A stretch of 64,000 nucleotides of DNA from assembly GCF_026870155.1 (NCBI RefSeq), contig NZ_CP113975.1:3534001-3598000 (forward strand). Direction: 5' to 3'. The position numbers and the translations under genes were made by a program. How positions within the stretch are numbered: the stretch's first letter is position 1; every line of letters starts with the position of its first letter. Positions 1-13,722 of the stretch are shown here, one piece after another. The stretch is from Flavobacterium marginilacus. Lineage in GTDB: Bacteria > Bacteroidota > Bacteroidia > Flavobacteriales > Flavobacteriaceae. The notes under the pieces are model-generated. The model had not been told where the DNA came from. It searched no databases and was given only the letters and a program-made list of their open reading frames with translations.

Positions 1-2
1 CA

Positions 3-1157
3 GCCATTTCAGAATCACTTTCCGAGCAGGACAATCAGCGTTTGTTCGAACTAACACAATATATCGAAAATGCCCGTGATAATTTCTTGGGCTATCCGGT
101 TTCCAAAGATTTTGATTATTCAGAAATCAGTCATTTTTTAAAATATCCTATCAATAATCTTGGCGATCCCTTTGAAGACTGCACCTACAAAGTGCAGACC
201 CACGAACTCGAAAGAGAAGTCGTTGGATTTTTTGCCAAATTATTCCGCGCCAACCCAAAAGATTATTGGGGCTACGTAACCAACGGCGGTTCCGAAAGCA
301 ACTTGTATGGATTGTATCTCGCCCGTGAATTGTATCCAAAAGCGATGGTTTACTATTCCGAATCTACGCATTACAGTGTCCGCAAAAACATTCATCTGCT
401 CAACATTCCGAGCATCGTCATCCGCTCACAAGAAAACGGCGAAATTGATTATATCGATTTTGAAAATACCGTAAAAATGAACCGCCATAAGCCGGCCATC
501 GTACTTACCACTTTTGGAACAACGATGAAAGAAGCCAAGGACGACGTTTCAAAAATCAGGAATATACTAAAAGGACTGGCCATACAAGACAGCTATATTC
601 ACTGTGATGCTGCTTTATCGGGCAGTTACGGCGCTTTTATGGAACCAAGATTATCTTTCGATTTTACCGATGGAGCCGACAGCATTTCCATCAGCGGACA
701 TAAATTTATTGGTTCCCCTATTCCAACAGGCGTAATTATCACAAAGCGTTCCAACCGAGACCGCATCTCAAAAGGAATTTCATACATCGGATCTCTGGAT
801 ACAACCATTACAGGTTCAAGAAACGGCCATTGTCCTTTGTTTTTATGGTACACTTTAAAAAAAATGGGAGTTGAAGGTCTAAAAAAACGCTATCTGCACA
901 GCCTCGAAACAGCCGAATATTGTGAGCAAAGATTAAAAAGCATTGGAATCGAAGCCTGGAGGAATCCAAATTCAATAACCGTTGTTTTTCCAAAAATAGC
1001 AGAAGAAGTTAAATCCAAATGGCAATTGGCTACAGAAGGCGATATCTCGCATGTTATCTGCATGCCTAATGTAACCAAAGAACAAATTGACCTTTTTATC
1101 ACTGATATAGAAAACTGTATTGAAAATCCTGAGGAATTAGTAGAATTTGGTTTCTAA
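3..1157 (+). CDS. hdc: Histidine decarboxylase-like PLP enzyme, 5' end outside window
   Basis: Pyridoxal-phosphate-dependent group II decarboxylase, most like histidine decarboxylase (histidine to histamine plus CO2). The reading frame is open from base 3, and upstream codons give AISESLSEQDNQR before the first possible internal start (TTG at 42). The true start therefore lies before the window. Visible motifs are TNGGSESNLYG (cofactor-phosphate region), ESTHYSV (histidine stacking on the PLP ring), HCDAALSG (aspartate contacting the pyridine nitrogen) and SISGHKFIGSP, whose lysine should form the Schiff base. The roughly 385 visible residues match the usual 380-residue family length, so only a short N-terminus is missing. 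The substrate is inferred from family resemblance; another amino-acid decarboxylase is possible. Confidence 0.8.
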   Translation, partial: AISESLSEQDNQRLFELTQYIENARDNFLGYPVSKDFDYSEISHFLKYPINNLGDPFEDCTYKVQTHELEREVVGFFAKLFRANPKDYWGYVTNGGSESNLYGLYLARELYPKAMVYYSESTHYSVRKNIHLLNIPSIVIRSQENGEIDYIDFENTVKMNRHKPAIVLTTFGTTMKEAKDDVSKIRNILKGLAIQDSYIHCDAALSGSYGAFMEPRLSFDFTDGADSISISGHKFIGSPIPTGVIITKRSNRDRISKGISYIGSLDTTITGSRNGHCPLFLWYTLKKMGVEGLKKRYLHSLETAEYCEQRLKSIGIEAWRNPNSITVVFPKIAEEVKSKWQLATEGDISHVICMPNVTKEQIDLFITDIENCIENPEELVEFGF

Positions 1158-1162
1158 GCAGT

Positions 1163-1188
1163 AATTACGAATTAAAAATTACGAATTA
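1163..1188. repeat. Two tandem 12-bp direct repeats
   Basis: The 12-mer aattacgaatta occurs at 1163-1174 and again at 1177-1188, just after the stop codon of the decarboxylase gene. It is AT-rich, partly self-complementary and of unknown function. The rest of the 120-bp gap holds nothing recognisable. Confidence 0.5.
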
Positions 1189-1278
1189 CGATGATAGTAA
1201 GTATTTTGCAAGAGTAATAACATTTAGAGCCTGTTTAAAAATTTATAGAGGTGTAAATATATTTTTATTCTGAAATAA

Positions 1279-2082
1279 CTACGTATAACGCAATCTCACA
1301 AAAACGTGTTTGATGCCTTTTTTGTCTGATTCTCTTTCATCAATTTCAAGGATATCTGTCATTGATTTGAGCATTGGTGTCAGTTTTGAAAAACCATAAT
1401 TTCTAGGATCAAATTCTGGTTTCTTTTTTACAATGAGATTGCCCACATCGCCTAGAAATGCCCAGCCGTCTTCGTCACCGATAGCATCAAGCGAATCTTC
1501 GATAAGTTCTATGGTTTTATTGTCAATTTTGACGGAGATTTCTTTTTCTGCAGCCTTTTTAGATTCTGCAGGAACTGTAGCAGTGGGTTTTGGTGCTTTG
1601 CTTTGGGCATTGGTAGTTTTTCTGGTCTTTTTGATAGCACCGTCCAGTACTTCAATAAAAACAAACCGGTCACAAGCCGCAATAAAGGCACTTGGTGTTT
1701 TCTTTTCTCCAATGCCAATTACTTTCATGCCCGATTCCCGCAAGCGAATGGCAAGGCGTGTAAAATCGCTGTCGCTTGATACAATGCAAAAACCATCCAA
1801 TTTGCCCGAATACAATAAATCCATAGCGTCAATAATCAAAGCAGAATCGGAGGAATTCTTCCCAGTCGTATAGCTGTACTGCTGTATAGGCGTGATGGCG
1901 TGTTCTAGCAAAACTGATTTCCAGCCGTTGGCATTTGGTTTGGTCCAGTCGGCATAAATACGTTTAGTGGTTGGTGTTCCAAAATTAGCAATCTCTTCCA
2001 TCATTCCTTTTACGTTGCTGTAAGGAACATTGTCGGCATCAATAAGTACGGCGAGTTTTAATTCTTTGGTGTTTTGAGGCAT
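1279..2082 (-). CDS. NYN-domain putative ribonuclease with C-terminal OST-HTH/LOTUS domain
   Basis: A 267-residue protein. Residues about 8-150 form a NYN (PIN-like) nuclease domain with the acidic signatures AVLIDADNVP, SDSALIIDAMDLL and IVSSDSDFTRLAIRLRESG; these aspartates would coordinate the metal. Residues about 160-185 are a lysine/alanine-rich linker. Residues about 190-265 (IELIEDSLDAIGDEDGWAFLGDVGNLI ... FDPRNYGFSKLTPML) match an OST-HTH/LOTUS RNA-binding fold. The pairing resembles bacterial YacP-like and MARF1-like NYN-LOTUS proteins. An RNA-cleaving or RNA-surveillance role is inferred; the target is unknown. There is no signal peptide, so it should be cytoplasmic. It stands alone, next to the end of the large hydrolase operon on the same strand. 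Confidence 0.8.
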   Translation of the reverse strand: MPQNTKELKLAVLIDADNVPYSNVKGMMEEIANFGTPTTKRIYADWTKPNANGWKSVLLEHAITPIQQYSYTTGKNSSDSALIIDAMDLLYSGKLDGFCIVSSDSDFTRLAIRLRESGMKVIGIGEKKTPSAFIAACDRFVFIEVLDGAIKKTRKTTNAQSKAPKPTATVPAESKKAAEKEISVKIDNKTIELIEDSLDAIGDEDGWAFLGDVGNLIVKKKPEFDPRNYGFSKLTPMLKSMTDILEIDERESDKKGIKHVFVRLRYT

Positions 2083-2168
2083 ACCTTAATCTTAAGTTAT
2101 TGGATAGTTTGATTATCGGATTTTTAAACTGTCTTTGAAACAGTTATTTCATCTCTGCTAACCTGATT

Positions 2169-2176
2169 CAAATATA
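2169..2176 (-). promoter_or_regulatory. Candidate -7 promoter element of the NYN gene
   Basis: Read on the minus strand this is TATATTTG, an exact match to the Flavobacterium -7 consensus TAnnTTTG, about 87 bp before the ATG of the NYN gene. No good -33 TTG is visible at the expected spacing, so the call is tentative. The intervening leader contains a small hairpin (aactgt/acagtt). Confidence 0.35.
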
Positions 2177-2270
2177 CATTTTTTATTAAAGAAAAGCTGT
2201 AAATTTTCACCTTAGACCCTGATGTAAATGGAAAGCCAGCAAGACTAGAAATACAGTCTTGAATAAAACA

Positions 2271-2307
2271 AAAAACCTGTAAATATTAATAAAATTTACA
2301 GGCTTTT
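2271..2307 (-). terminator. Rho-independent terminator at the end of the xylan hydrolase operon
   Basis: A 9-bp perfect stem (2276-2284 pairing with 2294-2302, cctgtaaat/atttacagg) is flanked by an A-run on the left and T-run on the right. It can therefore act in either orientation. On the minus strand it lies 57 bp after the stop codon of the double-CE1 gene and is followed by a U-rich tract. It would end the long left-arm transcript. Confidence 0.7.
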
Positions 2308-2363
2308 GATTTTTGCTGCGGTTCAGACTATTTATTAAACCTCACTTCTGAAATAAATAAATT

Positions 2364-5509
<3,146 letters not shown>

Positions 5510-5561
5510 TTAATATTATTTTTTATGACTATTCTTAACTAATCCCAAACAGATCGAATCA

Positions 5562-5639
5562 GCCACAGATTAAAAAGATTTACACAGATTTTTTTTAAAA
5601 ACAGTACTGAAATCTGTGAGAATATGTGTAATCAGCGGC
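5562..5639. repeat. Imperfect inverted repeat of the gccacagatt family
   Basis: An imperfect hairpin lies in the 183-bp gap between a CE1 gene and the GH9 gene. The left arm begins gccacagatt and ends cacagattt, and the right arm begins aaatctgtg and ends atcagcggc. The inner 9 bp are perfect and the outer arm carries several mismatches. The arms share their sequence with the perfect palindrome at 40804-40867, so the two belong to one dispersed family. Confidence 0.55.
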
Positions 5640-5674
5640 AAAAAAATACATGGTATTATTTGCGGACAGTAATA

Positions 5675-8218
5675 TTATTTTTTTTGCTGGCTTTGTGCCA
5701 ATTCATTTGCAGCGTTTGCTAAAAAAACATACCAGGCACCGCCATCAATAATACACTCATTTTCACCCCAAAAGAAAGGCCAGTCATCTTTGTTTTCTAA
5801 AAAGTCGGGTTTAAGAAAAATAAGACCTGGAACTACTCCGCCCGCAATAGTTGTAAAGTCAGCCCGATTACCGCCATAGGCCACTTTTTTGGATTTGTTG
5901 CCTACCGCATTCACAAATGACAGATTAGAATACGGATGACATCCAAAAACATAATTCAATCCTTGATAAACATATTCTTTATCAATAATGTCCGGATAAA
6001 ATTTATGGATATAATAATTAGTACTTGCCCAATTTATAACCTGAGAACTGCCTCCCCAGCCTCTTTTCACTATAGGAACAGCATACGGATTATCCGAAGT
6101 TTCTTTGTCAATAGCAATCTTATATTTAATTGCATAATCACGCACTTTTGCTTTGTAGCTGTCATCCATGTATGGCACAGCCAAGAGTGCCGAATTAATA
6201 TTAAATTCCAAATTTTCATCCAATTGATTCCAGATTTTACTCAAGAAACCAGTTTTGTATTGATTCTCTTTTGTGCTAAGATATAACTGCATCATTGCAA
6301 TCATATCACTTCCTTTTCCCCATTTGGACATTGGGCTGTCATCAGGCTTAGCATTTTTTGCAATTTCATTTGCTTCATTGAAAAGCTTTATAGCACTAGA
6401 CAAACATTTAGCTGAAAGCTCATCATTATACCCTTTCAAAGCTCTGCTTGCTGCGGCTAATGCTGCGGCTGTCCTATAATCCAAAAATGAAGTTCTATTT
6501 ATAAAAGCCCATCGGTCATCAAGTGTACCGCTCGAAACTCCATTGGACTCATATGGTTTAAGCGATGAATTATACGGCAGATTATCAGTTTCTGTAGACG
6601 CGTCCCCCAAGTGATGATACTGATGCAGATTTGGTACAATTATACCTCGTACAGGATGACCAATATTTTCAACTTGTGCAACTAGGTTCAAAACTCCATG
6701 CTCAATCTGCTGCAGCAAATCTGGTTTACCATCAGGACGGTGAATATCTACATATTGCGTTTTTTGATCTATATAAGTTTCGTCTCTCTTTACTTTGAAT
6801 GCTTCCCAAGATTCAACAAAACTATTGATTACACTAACATGTGAAAAAGTCTGTATATCAAAATCACCAGCATCAAACCAGCCTCCCACTGCCATCCCCG
6901 GAATACGTTCCAAAGGTTTATACTTGGTTTCTGTAGCAGGCCCTTGTTTATATCCGTCAAAGTGTTCGTGATTTAACGGTGCCTGGAGACAATCATCTAA
7001 AAATGGCTTTCCATGCCAAATTCTATATGCCTCATTGACTTCCATGTGATCCATTTGAACAGGAAACCATACGTCCATAGTAGGATGCCATACTTTTGAA
7101 TAAATATCATCCTCTATCTGGAAAGTGTTCGTTTTTTGATCTCCATATTGGATATAATAAAGACCTTTTTCTTTAACTGAACTAAAATCCAACTGCGCAT
7201 AATTATATCTTAAATAATTCCCCCAAACCTTTACATCTGCCTTTAATTTTTCAACAAATTCTCCATTTTCATTAAGCTTAAAAATAGATGCCGCAGCCAG
7301 CGGTTTATCATTTTTGTCAAGTTCAATAACTGCAGCTTTCTTTTGGTTTGGCATATAACCTACTTGAGAAAATCCAATTACTGGTTTTCTTATCCAGTTT
7401 GGAATCGCATTTGGTTCTACATACCAGGTAAGCACTTTGCCTGTTTTATTTGCTGGAAAAATACTGCGGGCAACAAACCATCCATTCTGCCCAAGATTTC
7501 TCCCGTCAAAAAGCATCACATCCTGATCCTCGGACTGAATTTTTACAGTACGCTCTGGGTTTTCAGGTGCAAAGGTTAAACTCTTGCCAGAATCTAATGG
7601 GAGCGTCACTATATATTCATTTTTTCCACGATCGTCAAACGTATTATGCCCGCCAAACTGCGGAATCTTTTGAGCTGAAGACCGAATTTCAGTATTGCTG
7701 GCAGGATATCTTGGAAATGTTCCTGCCCTTCCATCAACTAGATAGTTGCTTTCGAAGTAAGAAGTGGGTATGAATTCCATGTTAAAGCCTGCCTTTCCTT
7801 CTAATTGTTTTGGTAATGGTTTTTCCAGAAAAACAGAAATTGTAAACCCCTTGTCTTTTGCAGTTACTACTACTTTCGAATCAAAATTAAATTCTTCATA
7901 TCGCAGTGCTACTTCAATAGTGCTGTTTGACTTGTCAACTTTTCGGCTGATCATTTTGGGAATTAAATCCCATTGTTCCGGTGTATTATGAAGCCTAACG
8001 GCACCGCCGGTCACAGTCCTGACACCATGATGTATAAATTCTATCCCAGCCGTTTTCTCATCAAAAAACATCCCATTGTATTCATTATTAAAAACCAGAA
8101 CATTTAAGCCCTGAGTTTCAAAATATTCCTTTTCATTCAGCACTAATTTTTGGGCAATTGCAATGTTGGAAATACTGCATAAACAAAGAAGCATTATCGC
8201 TTTCTTAAGTTTGTCCAT
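5675..8218 (-). CDS. GH9-family glycoside hydrolase
   Basis: An 847-residue secreted enzyme with a signal peptide (MDKLKKAIMLLCLCSISNIAIAQ). An unassigned N-terminal beta-rich region covers about residues 25-285. A cellulase N-terminal Ig-like domain follows (about 288-385, starting near VIGFSQVGYMPNQKKAAVIEL). The (alpha/alpha)6 GH9 catalytic domain extends to the C-terminus. The GH9 catalytic-base motif is present as GGWFDAGDF with Asp449 and Asp452, and the general acid should be Glu819 or Glu821 in WGENECII. GH9 enzymes are mostly endo- or exo-beta-1,4-glucanases. In a xylan locus the substrate may be a glucan contaminant or a xylan-linked structure, so specificity is open. The protein is longer than a plain Ig-GH9 enzyme because of the extra N-terminal region. 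Confidence 0.8.
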   Translation of the reverse strand: MDKLKKAIMLLCLCSISNIAIAQKLVLNEKEYFETQGLNVLVFNNEYNGMFFDEKTAGIEFIHHGVRTVTGGAVRLHNTPEQWDLIPKMISRKVDKSNSTIEVALRYEEFNFDSKVVVTAKDKGFTISVFLEKPLPKQLEGKAGFNMEFIPTSYFESNYLVDGRAGTFPRYPASNTEIRSSAQKIPQFGGHNTFDDRGKNEYIVTLPLDSGKSLTFAPENPERTVKIQSEDQDVMLFDGRNLGQNGWFVARSIFPANKTGKVLTWYVEPNAIPNWIRKPVIGFSQVGYMPNQKKAAVIELDKNDKPLAAASIFKLNENGEFVEKLKADVKVWGNYLRYNYAQLDFSSVKEKGLYYIQYGDQKTNTFQIEDDIYSKVWHPTMDVWFPVQMDHMEVNEAYRIWHGKPFLDDCLQAPLNHEHFDGYKQGPATETKYKPLERIPGMAVGGWFDAGDFDIQTFSHVSVINSFVESWEAFKVKRDETYIDQKTQYVDIHRPDGKPDLLQQIEHGVLNLVAQVENIGHPVRGIIVPNLHQYHHLGDASTETDNLPYNSSLKPYESNGVSSGTLDDRWAFINRTSFLDYRTAAALAAASRALKGYNDELSAKCLSSAIKLFNEANEIAKNAKPDDSPMSKWGKGSDMIAMMQLYLSTKENQYKTGFLSKIWNQLDENLEFNINSALLAVPYMDDSYKAKVRDYAIKYKIAIDKETSDNPYAVPIVKRGWGGSSQVINWASTNYYIHKFYPDIIDKEYVYQGLNYVFGCHPYSNLSFVNAVGNKSKKVAYGGNRADFTTIAGGVVPGLIFLKPDFLENKDDWPFFWGENECIIDGGAWYVFLANAANELAQSQQKK

Positions 8219-8251
8219 GATTTATCTTTTATAAGTTATACAACCCGTTAA

Positions 8252-9421
<1,170 letters not shown>

Positions 9422-9533
9422 TTAAAACTTATTCTGATACTCCTGTTCCGTTCAAACAGGAATTATGGCAAGCATATTTCATCCACTTTATATGCTCAAT
9501 TAATTTTTAACCTGAACCCAATTAGTATTTTTT

Positions 9534-9637
9534 GGAGCAGAAACATTGGGTATTTTAAGCAAGATTGGTCCCGCTCTTCGCTGCAATCTTGTGGGCTGAA
9601 CCCCAGCCCACAAGGATTTCCACTGCGATCGGGGCTA
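9534..9637. repeat. Structured interspersed repeat, copy 1 (hairpin with AACCC loop)
   Basis: A repeat of about 104 bp that starts at ggagcagaaacat and ends at cggggcta. It contains an 11-bp perfect stem (9588-9598 with 9604-9614; cttgtgggctg/cagcccacaag) closed by the pentaloop AACCC. The stem is framed by gtcccgct on the left and cggggcta on the right; CCCG and CGGG could form an outer stem. A second copy lies at 60492-60585 plus 62044-62050, with the same frame and loop but a different, still perfect, stem. It sits in the 454-bp gap (9377-9830) between GH8 and CE1. The rest of that gap has only a short cctgtt/aacagg hairpin near 9440 and no credible gene. Confidence 0.75.
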
Positions 9638-9830
9638 AAGAGAAACACTTGTGCTCTTTTGCCATTATTTATAAAAACAATTTAAGGTTTAACTAATTCT
9701 ATTAATTTATCTTATATAAAAACAACAAGCTTTACTGATAATTCATTAGCTAAATAATAACTCCGATAAATTGTAAACTATGGGAATTCTAATTTTTAAT
9801 TACTCAATCTAATCGCAGATAATACTTAAT

Positions 9831-11117
9831 CTATTTAGTCTGAGGAGTAATTATCTGATAATTACCGCTCAAATGCATCAGACTAAAAAGATACATTAGA
9901 CCATCATAATAAGGGTCAAAATAGCCATCCTCATACGGTTCAAGCTTAGCGTTCCAGACTGCATGCACAAAATCTAAACTTCCCTTTTCATCATTTATCA
10001 TTGCTGTTGCAGCAGCTGTGGCAACTAACCCAATCGAGTGCCTCAATTTTTTCACAGTACCCGCCTGCAGAATAAATTCTGGAGCTGAACCGTCAAGATT
10101 AAACTGATCCTGATACGTATCCATCCCTTTAGACCTTAAAAACTTTTGAAACTTCACAGCATATTCTTTCTGCCATTTTTTGTCTTTACCAAACCAAGCA
10201 TAATCCATTGCAATATTCATTGGAACACGCCAGGAATCATAACGAAATCCTGCTGGCATCCATGGAGTTACATGGGGCTTACCATCAAATTCTGTATAAT
10301 CAGAATTCAGACCCGTTACCGGATGTGTCGCTTTCTTAAAAAACACTCTAGAGGTATCTGCGCAATCTCTATAAAATTGCTCATGTCCATCTTTTGCATA
10401 TTCAGCCCATATTTCATAAAAAGCGGGTAAATGATAAGACGGATCTGTCCATTTATAATTTCTTCCTTCAGGTACAAAACTTATTTGCTTATGCTCAGTA
10501 TTAATCAGATTATAAATATTGCCTGTTCCGTCTTTTTTCCACATAGCATCCAGTATTCGTCTGGCTTCCTTGTAATAATTAATGCCGGTATTATTACCCC
10601 ATCTGTTTGAAGCAAACAAAAGACTGGTTATGTAATACAGTTCCCCATCAGATGCAGATCCAGGAGAATTCTGCTTCATAGTAACAGGGTTAAGACTCCA
10701 TGCAAAATAACCCTCACGAGGACCGCTTTGATGCTGCAGATAGGCTTTAGAAAATCGCCATATTTTATCAAAAATATCTTTTTTATTCAGCTGCACTGCC
10801 ACCATCATTCCGTATGACATTCCTTCAGTTCTTGCATCCTTATTTTTCACATCCGATACGTAGGCCATTGTATCTCCAACAGTAAAATAAACACGATTGG
10901 GACCTTCAAAAACATCGTAATAAGCCTTAGAAAGTTTCTCTCTAATAGCTGCTTTTTTATACCCTGCTTCTAAAAAAATATTTCTGTATTTTATATTTTC
11001 AAATGCTCCTTTTGATTTCTTTTTTTCTTGGGCAAAAAGCATATTAGAAGAAACAATAACAGACAGTAGAAATAATCCTGTTTTATGTATGTTTTTGAAT
11101 AAATTTGCTTTTATCAT
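9831..11117 (-). CDS. GH8 enzyme, probable reducing-end xylose-releasing exo-oligoxylanase
   Basis: A 428-residue secreted GH8 enzyme. The ATG at 11117 is preferred because it leads directly into a signal peptide (MIKANLFKNIHKTGLFLLSVIVSSNMLFAQ); an alternative start 36 bp upstream adds 12 residues. The (alpha/alpha)6 barrel shows the GH8 general-acid motif ARTEGMSYGMMVAVQL, followed by YFAWSLNP and SASDGELYYITSLLFASNRWG. Length and motifs fit Rex-type enzymes, which take single xyloses from the reducing end of xylo-oligosaccharides, and the xylan setting supports this. A GH8 endoxylanase is the alternative. It follows CE6 at 51 bp. Confidence 0.8.
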   Translation of the reverse strand: MIKANLFKNIHKTGLFLLSVIVSSNMLFAQEKKKSKGAFENIKYRNIFLEAGYKKAAIREKLSKAYYDVFEGPNRVYFTVGDTMAYVSDVKNKDARTEGMSYGMMVAVQLNKKDIFDKIWRFSKAYLQHQSGPREGYFAWSLNPVTMKQNSPGSASDGELYYITSLLFASNRWGNNTGINYYKEARRILDAMWKKDGTGNIYNLINTEHKQISFVPEGRNYKWTDPSYHLPAFYEIWAEYAKDGHEQFYRDCADTSRVFFKKATHPVTGLNSDYTEFDGKPHVTPWMPAGFRYDSWRVPMNIAMDYAWFGKDKKWQKEYAVKFQKFLRSKGMDTYQDQFNLDGSAPEFILQAGTVKKLRHSIGLVATAAATAMINDEKGSLDFVHAVWNAKLEPYEDGYFDPYYDGLMYLFSLMHLSGNYQIITPQTK

Positions 11118-11168
11118 TTGGTAAATATCTGGCTGATTAGCTGTAAAAATCATTACTGAAATTCTATA

Positions 11169-12020
<852 letters not shown>

Positions 12021-12074
12021 TTAATGGTCATTTAAGCAGTTGCATTTATAATTTAGTATAATTTGAAATAGAAT

Positions 12075-13625
12075 TTATTTTGCCCAAGCTTCGCCTTCTG
12101 GTGTACGCCTCCACGAAAAATAGGAATCTAAAACCTCTAGTGATTTTAAACTTGGAACTGGACCAGTGTAGGCACTATTATTGAAATACATTAACTTGGG
12201 ATCCGAATTGTTAAAAGCCGGCCAGTTAGGAATATCTTTGCCGTTAGGGTCACCATATTTTGCAAAGTTTGTCCAATAAGTTCCCATTAGATCTGAAACT
12301 GCTAAATCTGACTTGCTCGTTTGTGGGTTTGATTTATCTAAATTCTCAAAAACATACGCTACCTCCTGACCATGGTAAGAACCAAAACCATAGTATTGTG
12401 AATCTTTAGGATGATCTGGATGCTGATCAAAATAGTAAAAAAACACTTTTGACTTTCCCGTTTTTGCCTGAAGTCTCGCCCAAGACCATGTCTGCCAGCC
12501 AAAAGCAGCATCGCGGGATAAATCACGAGCCGTTTTAGGAACTGAAGAATCGCCCACAGGATAAGCTCTTAAAAGATTTTCTGCGAATTTACCATAGCGC
12601 GTTTCTACACTCCTGATAAATTCCTTTGGGTCTTTGGTTCGTGTAAAACTTGCCCCTTCATCTGAATTGTAACCAATAAGAACGGGAATATCATTATATC
12701 TGCCCGCTTCATATAATCTGTATTGATCGTCTGGAATTACCCACCCGTCAGTAATGGGCCAACCTCGCCCTGCAGGGAGTTTATCAGCCTCAATCGACCG
12801 TAATTTTTCAATTGAAGCCACTCCGGCATTTTTCATATAATCCACTCCTTCCTTTTCAGCTGTCTTAAGTGTTTTCATGTTTTCACCTGGATACGTTGTA
12901 AGTCTTGAAGGACCGAATGAACCGCCGCTTTGTGATATAGCACCATTAAAAAGCCCTTTTGCTAAAGGCGAAGCACATAACATACTTACTGCAATACCTC
13001 CTGCTGATTCTCCAAAAATGGTTACTTTATTTGGATCGCCTCCAAAAGCAGCAATGTTCTCTTTTACCCACTGCAGACCTGCAATCATATCCAGTAAACC
13101 GTAATTTCCTGAAACATTTTTTGGATTTTCAGCGCTCAGTTCCGGGTGTGCCATAAAACCTAACTGTCCCACACGGTAGGCAATACTTACCAATACAACA
13201 CCTTTTTTGGCCAAATTTTTACCATTGTAGGAGGCTTCAGAAGTTGCTCCTGCTCCAAATCCGCCTCCATAAATCCAAACCAGTACCGGAACTTTTTCTT
13301 TTGCAGATTTAGCTGGTGTCCATACATTCAGGTAAAGACAATCCTCGCTCTTTCCAGAAGGTGGATTTCCTCCCTGGATTGGACCCGGCGCAAATTTATT
13401 TACCTGCAGCACACCATCCCACTTTTTTACTGGCTGAGGAGCACGCCATCTAAGATCTCCAACCGGCGGTTTTGCAAATGGAATTCCTTTGAAAACCAGT
13501 AATCCATCTTCAGCAGTTCCAAGCAACTGACCTTGCTTCACTTGAACTTGTGTTGTTAGCGATTGGGCAATTGTACTCGAAAAAGTCAAAGAGGTTAATA
13601 CTACAGCTATAAATATATTTTTCAT
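12075..13625 (-). CDS. Type-B carboxylesterase (PF00135 family)
   Basis: A 516-residue secreted alpha/beta-hydrolase. A signal peptide (about residues 1-20, TFSSTIAQ) is followed by the full carboxylesterase fold: SEDCLYLNVWTP near the N-terminus, oxyanion-hole region WIYGGGFGAGAT, nucleophile Ser207 in FGESAGGIAVS, and histidine in GSYHGQEVAYVF. Members hydrolyse esters of many kinds. In this operon the likely substrates are acyl decorations of xylan or their released oligosaccharides, but this is inference from neighbours. Length is typical for the family and no key residue appears lost. Confidence 0.82.
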   Translation of the reverse strand: MKNIFIAVVLTSLTFSSTIAQSLTTQVQVKQGQLLGTAEDGLLVFKGIPFAKPPVGDLRWRAPQPVKKWDGVLQVNKFAPGPIQGGNPPSGKSEDCLYLNVWTPAKSAKEKVPVLVWIYGGGFGAGATSEASYNGKNLAKKGVVLVSIAYRVGQLGFMAHPELSAENPKNVSGNYGLLDMIAGLQWVKENIAAFGGDPNKVTIFGESAGGIAVSMLCASPLAKGLFNGAISQSGGSFGPSRLTTYPGENMKTLKTAEKEGVDYMKNAGVASIEKLRSIEADKLPAGRGWPITDGWVIPDDQYRLYEAGRYNDIPVLIGYNSDEGASFTRTKDPKEFIRSVETRYGKFAENLLRAYPVGDSSVPKTARDLSRDAAFGWQTWSWARLQAKTGKSKVFFYYFDQHPDHPKDSQYYGFGSYHGQEVAYVFENLDKSNPQTSKSDLAVSDLMGTYWTNFAKYGDPNGKDIPNWPAFNNSDPKLMYFNNSAYTGPVPSLKSLEVLDSYFSWRRTPEGEAWAK

Positions 13626-13722
13626 AAGTAATTTTCTTTTGATTTTATACTATTTTCCATTTAAAACTATTCTAGAATTCAAGTCTTTCATTGATGTTTT
13701 TTACAAAAGCTAACTCATAACT

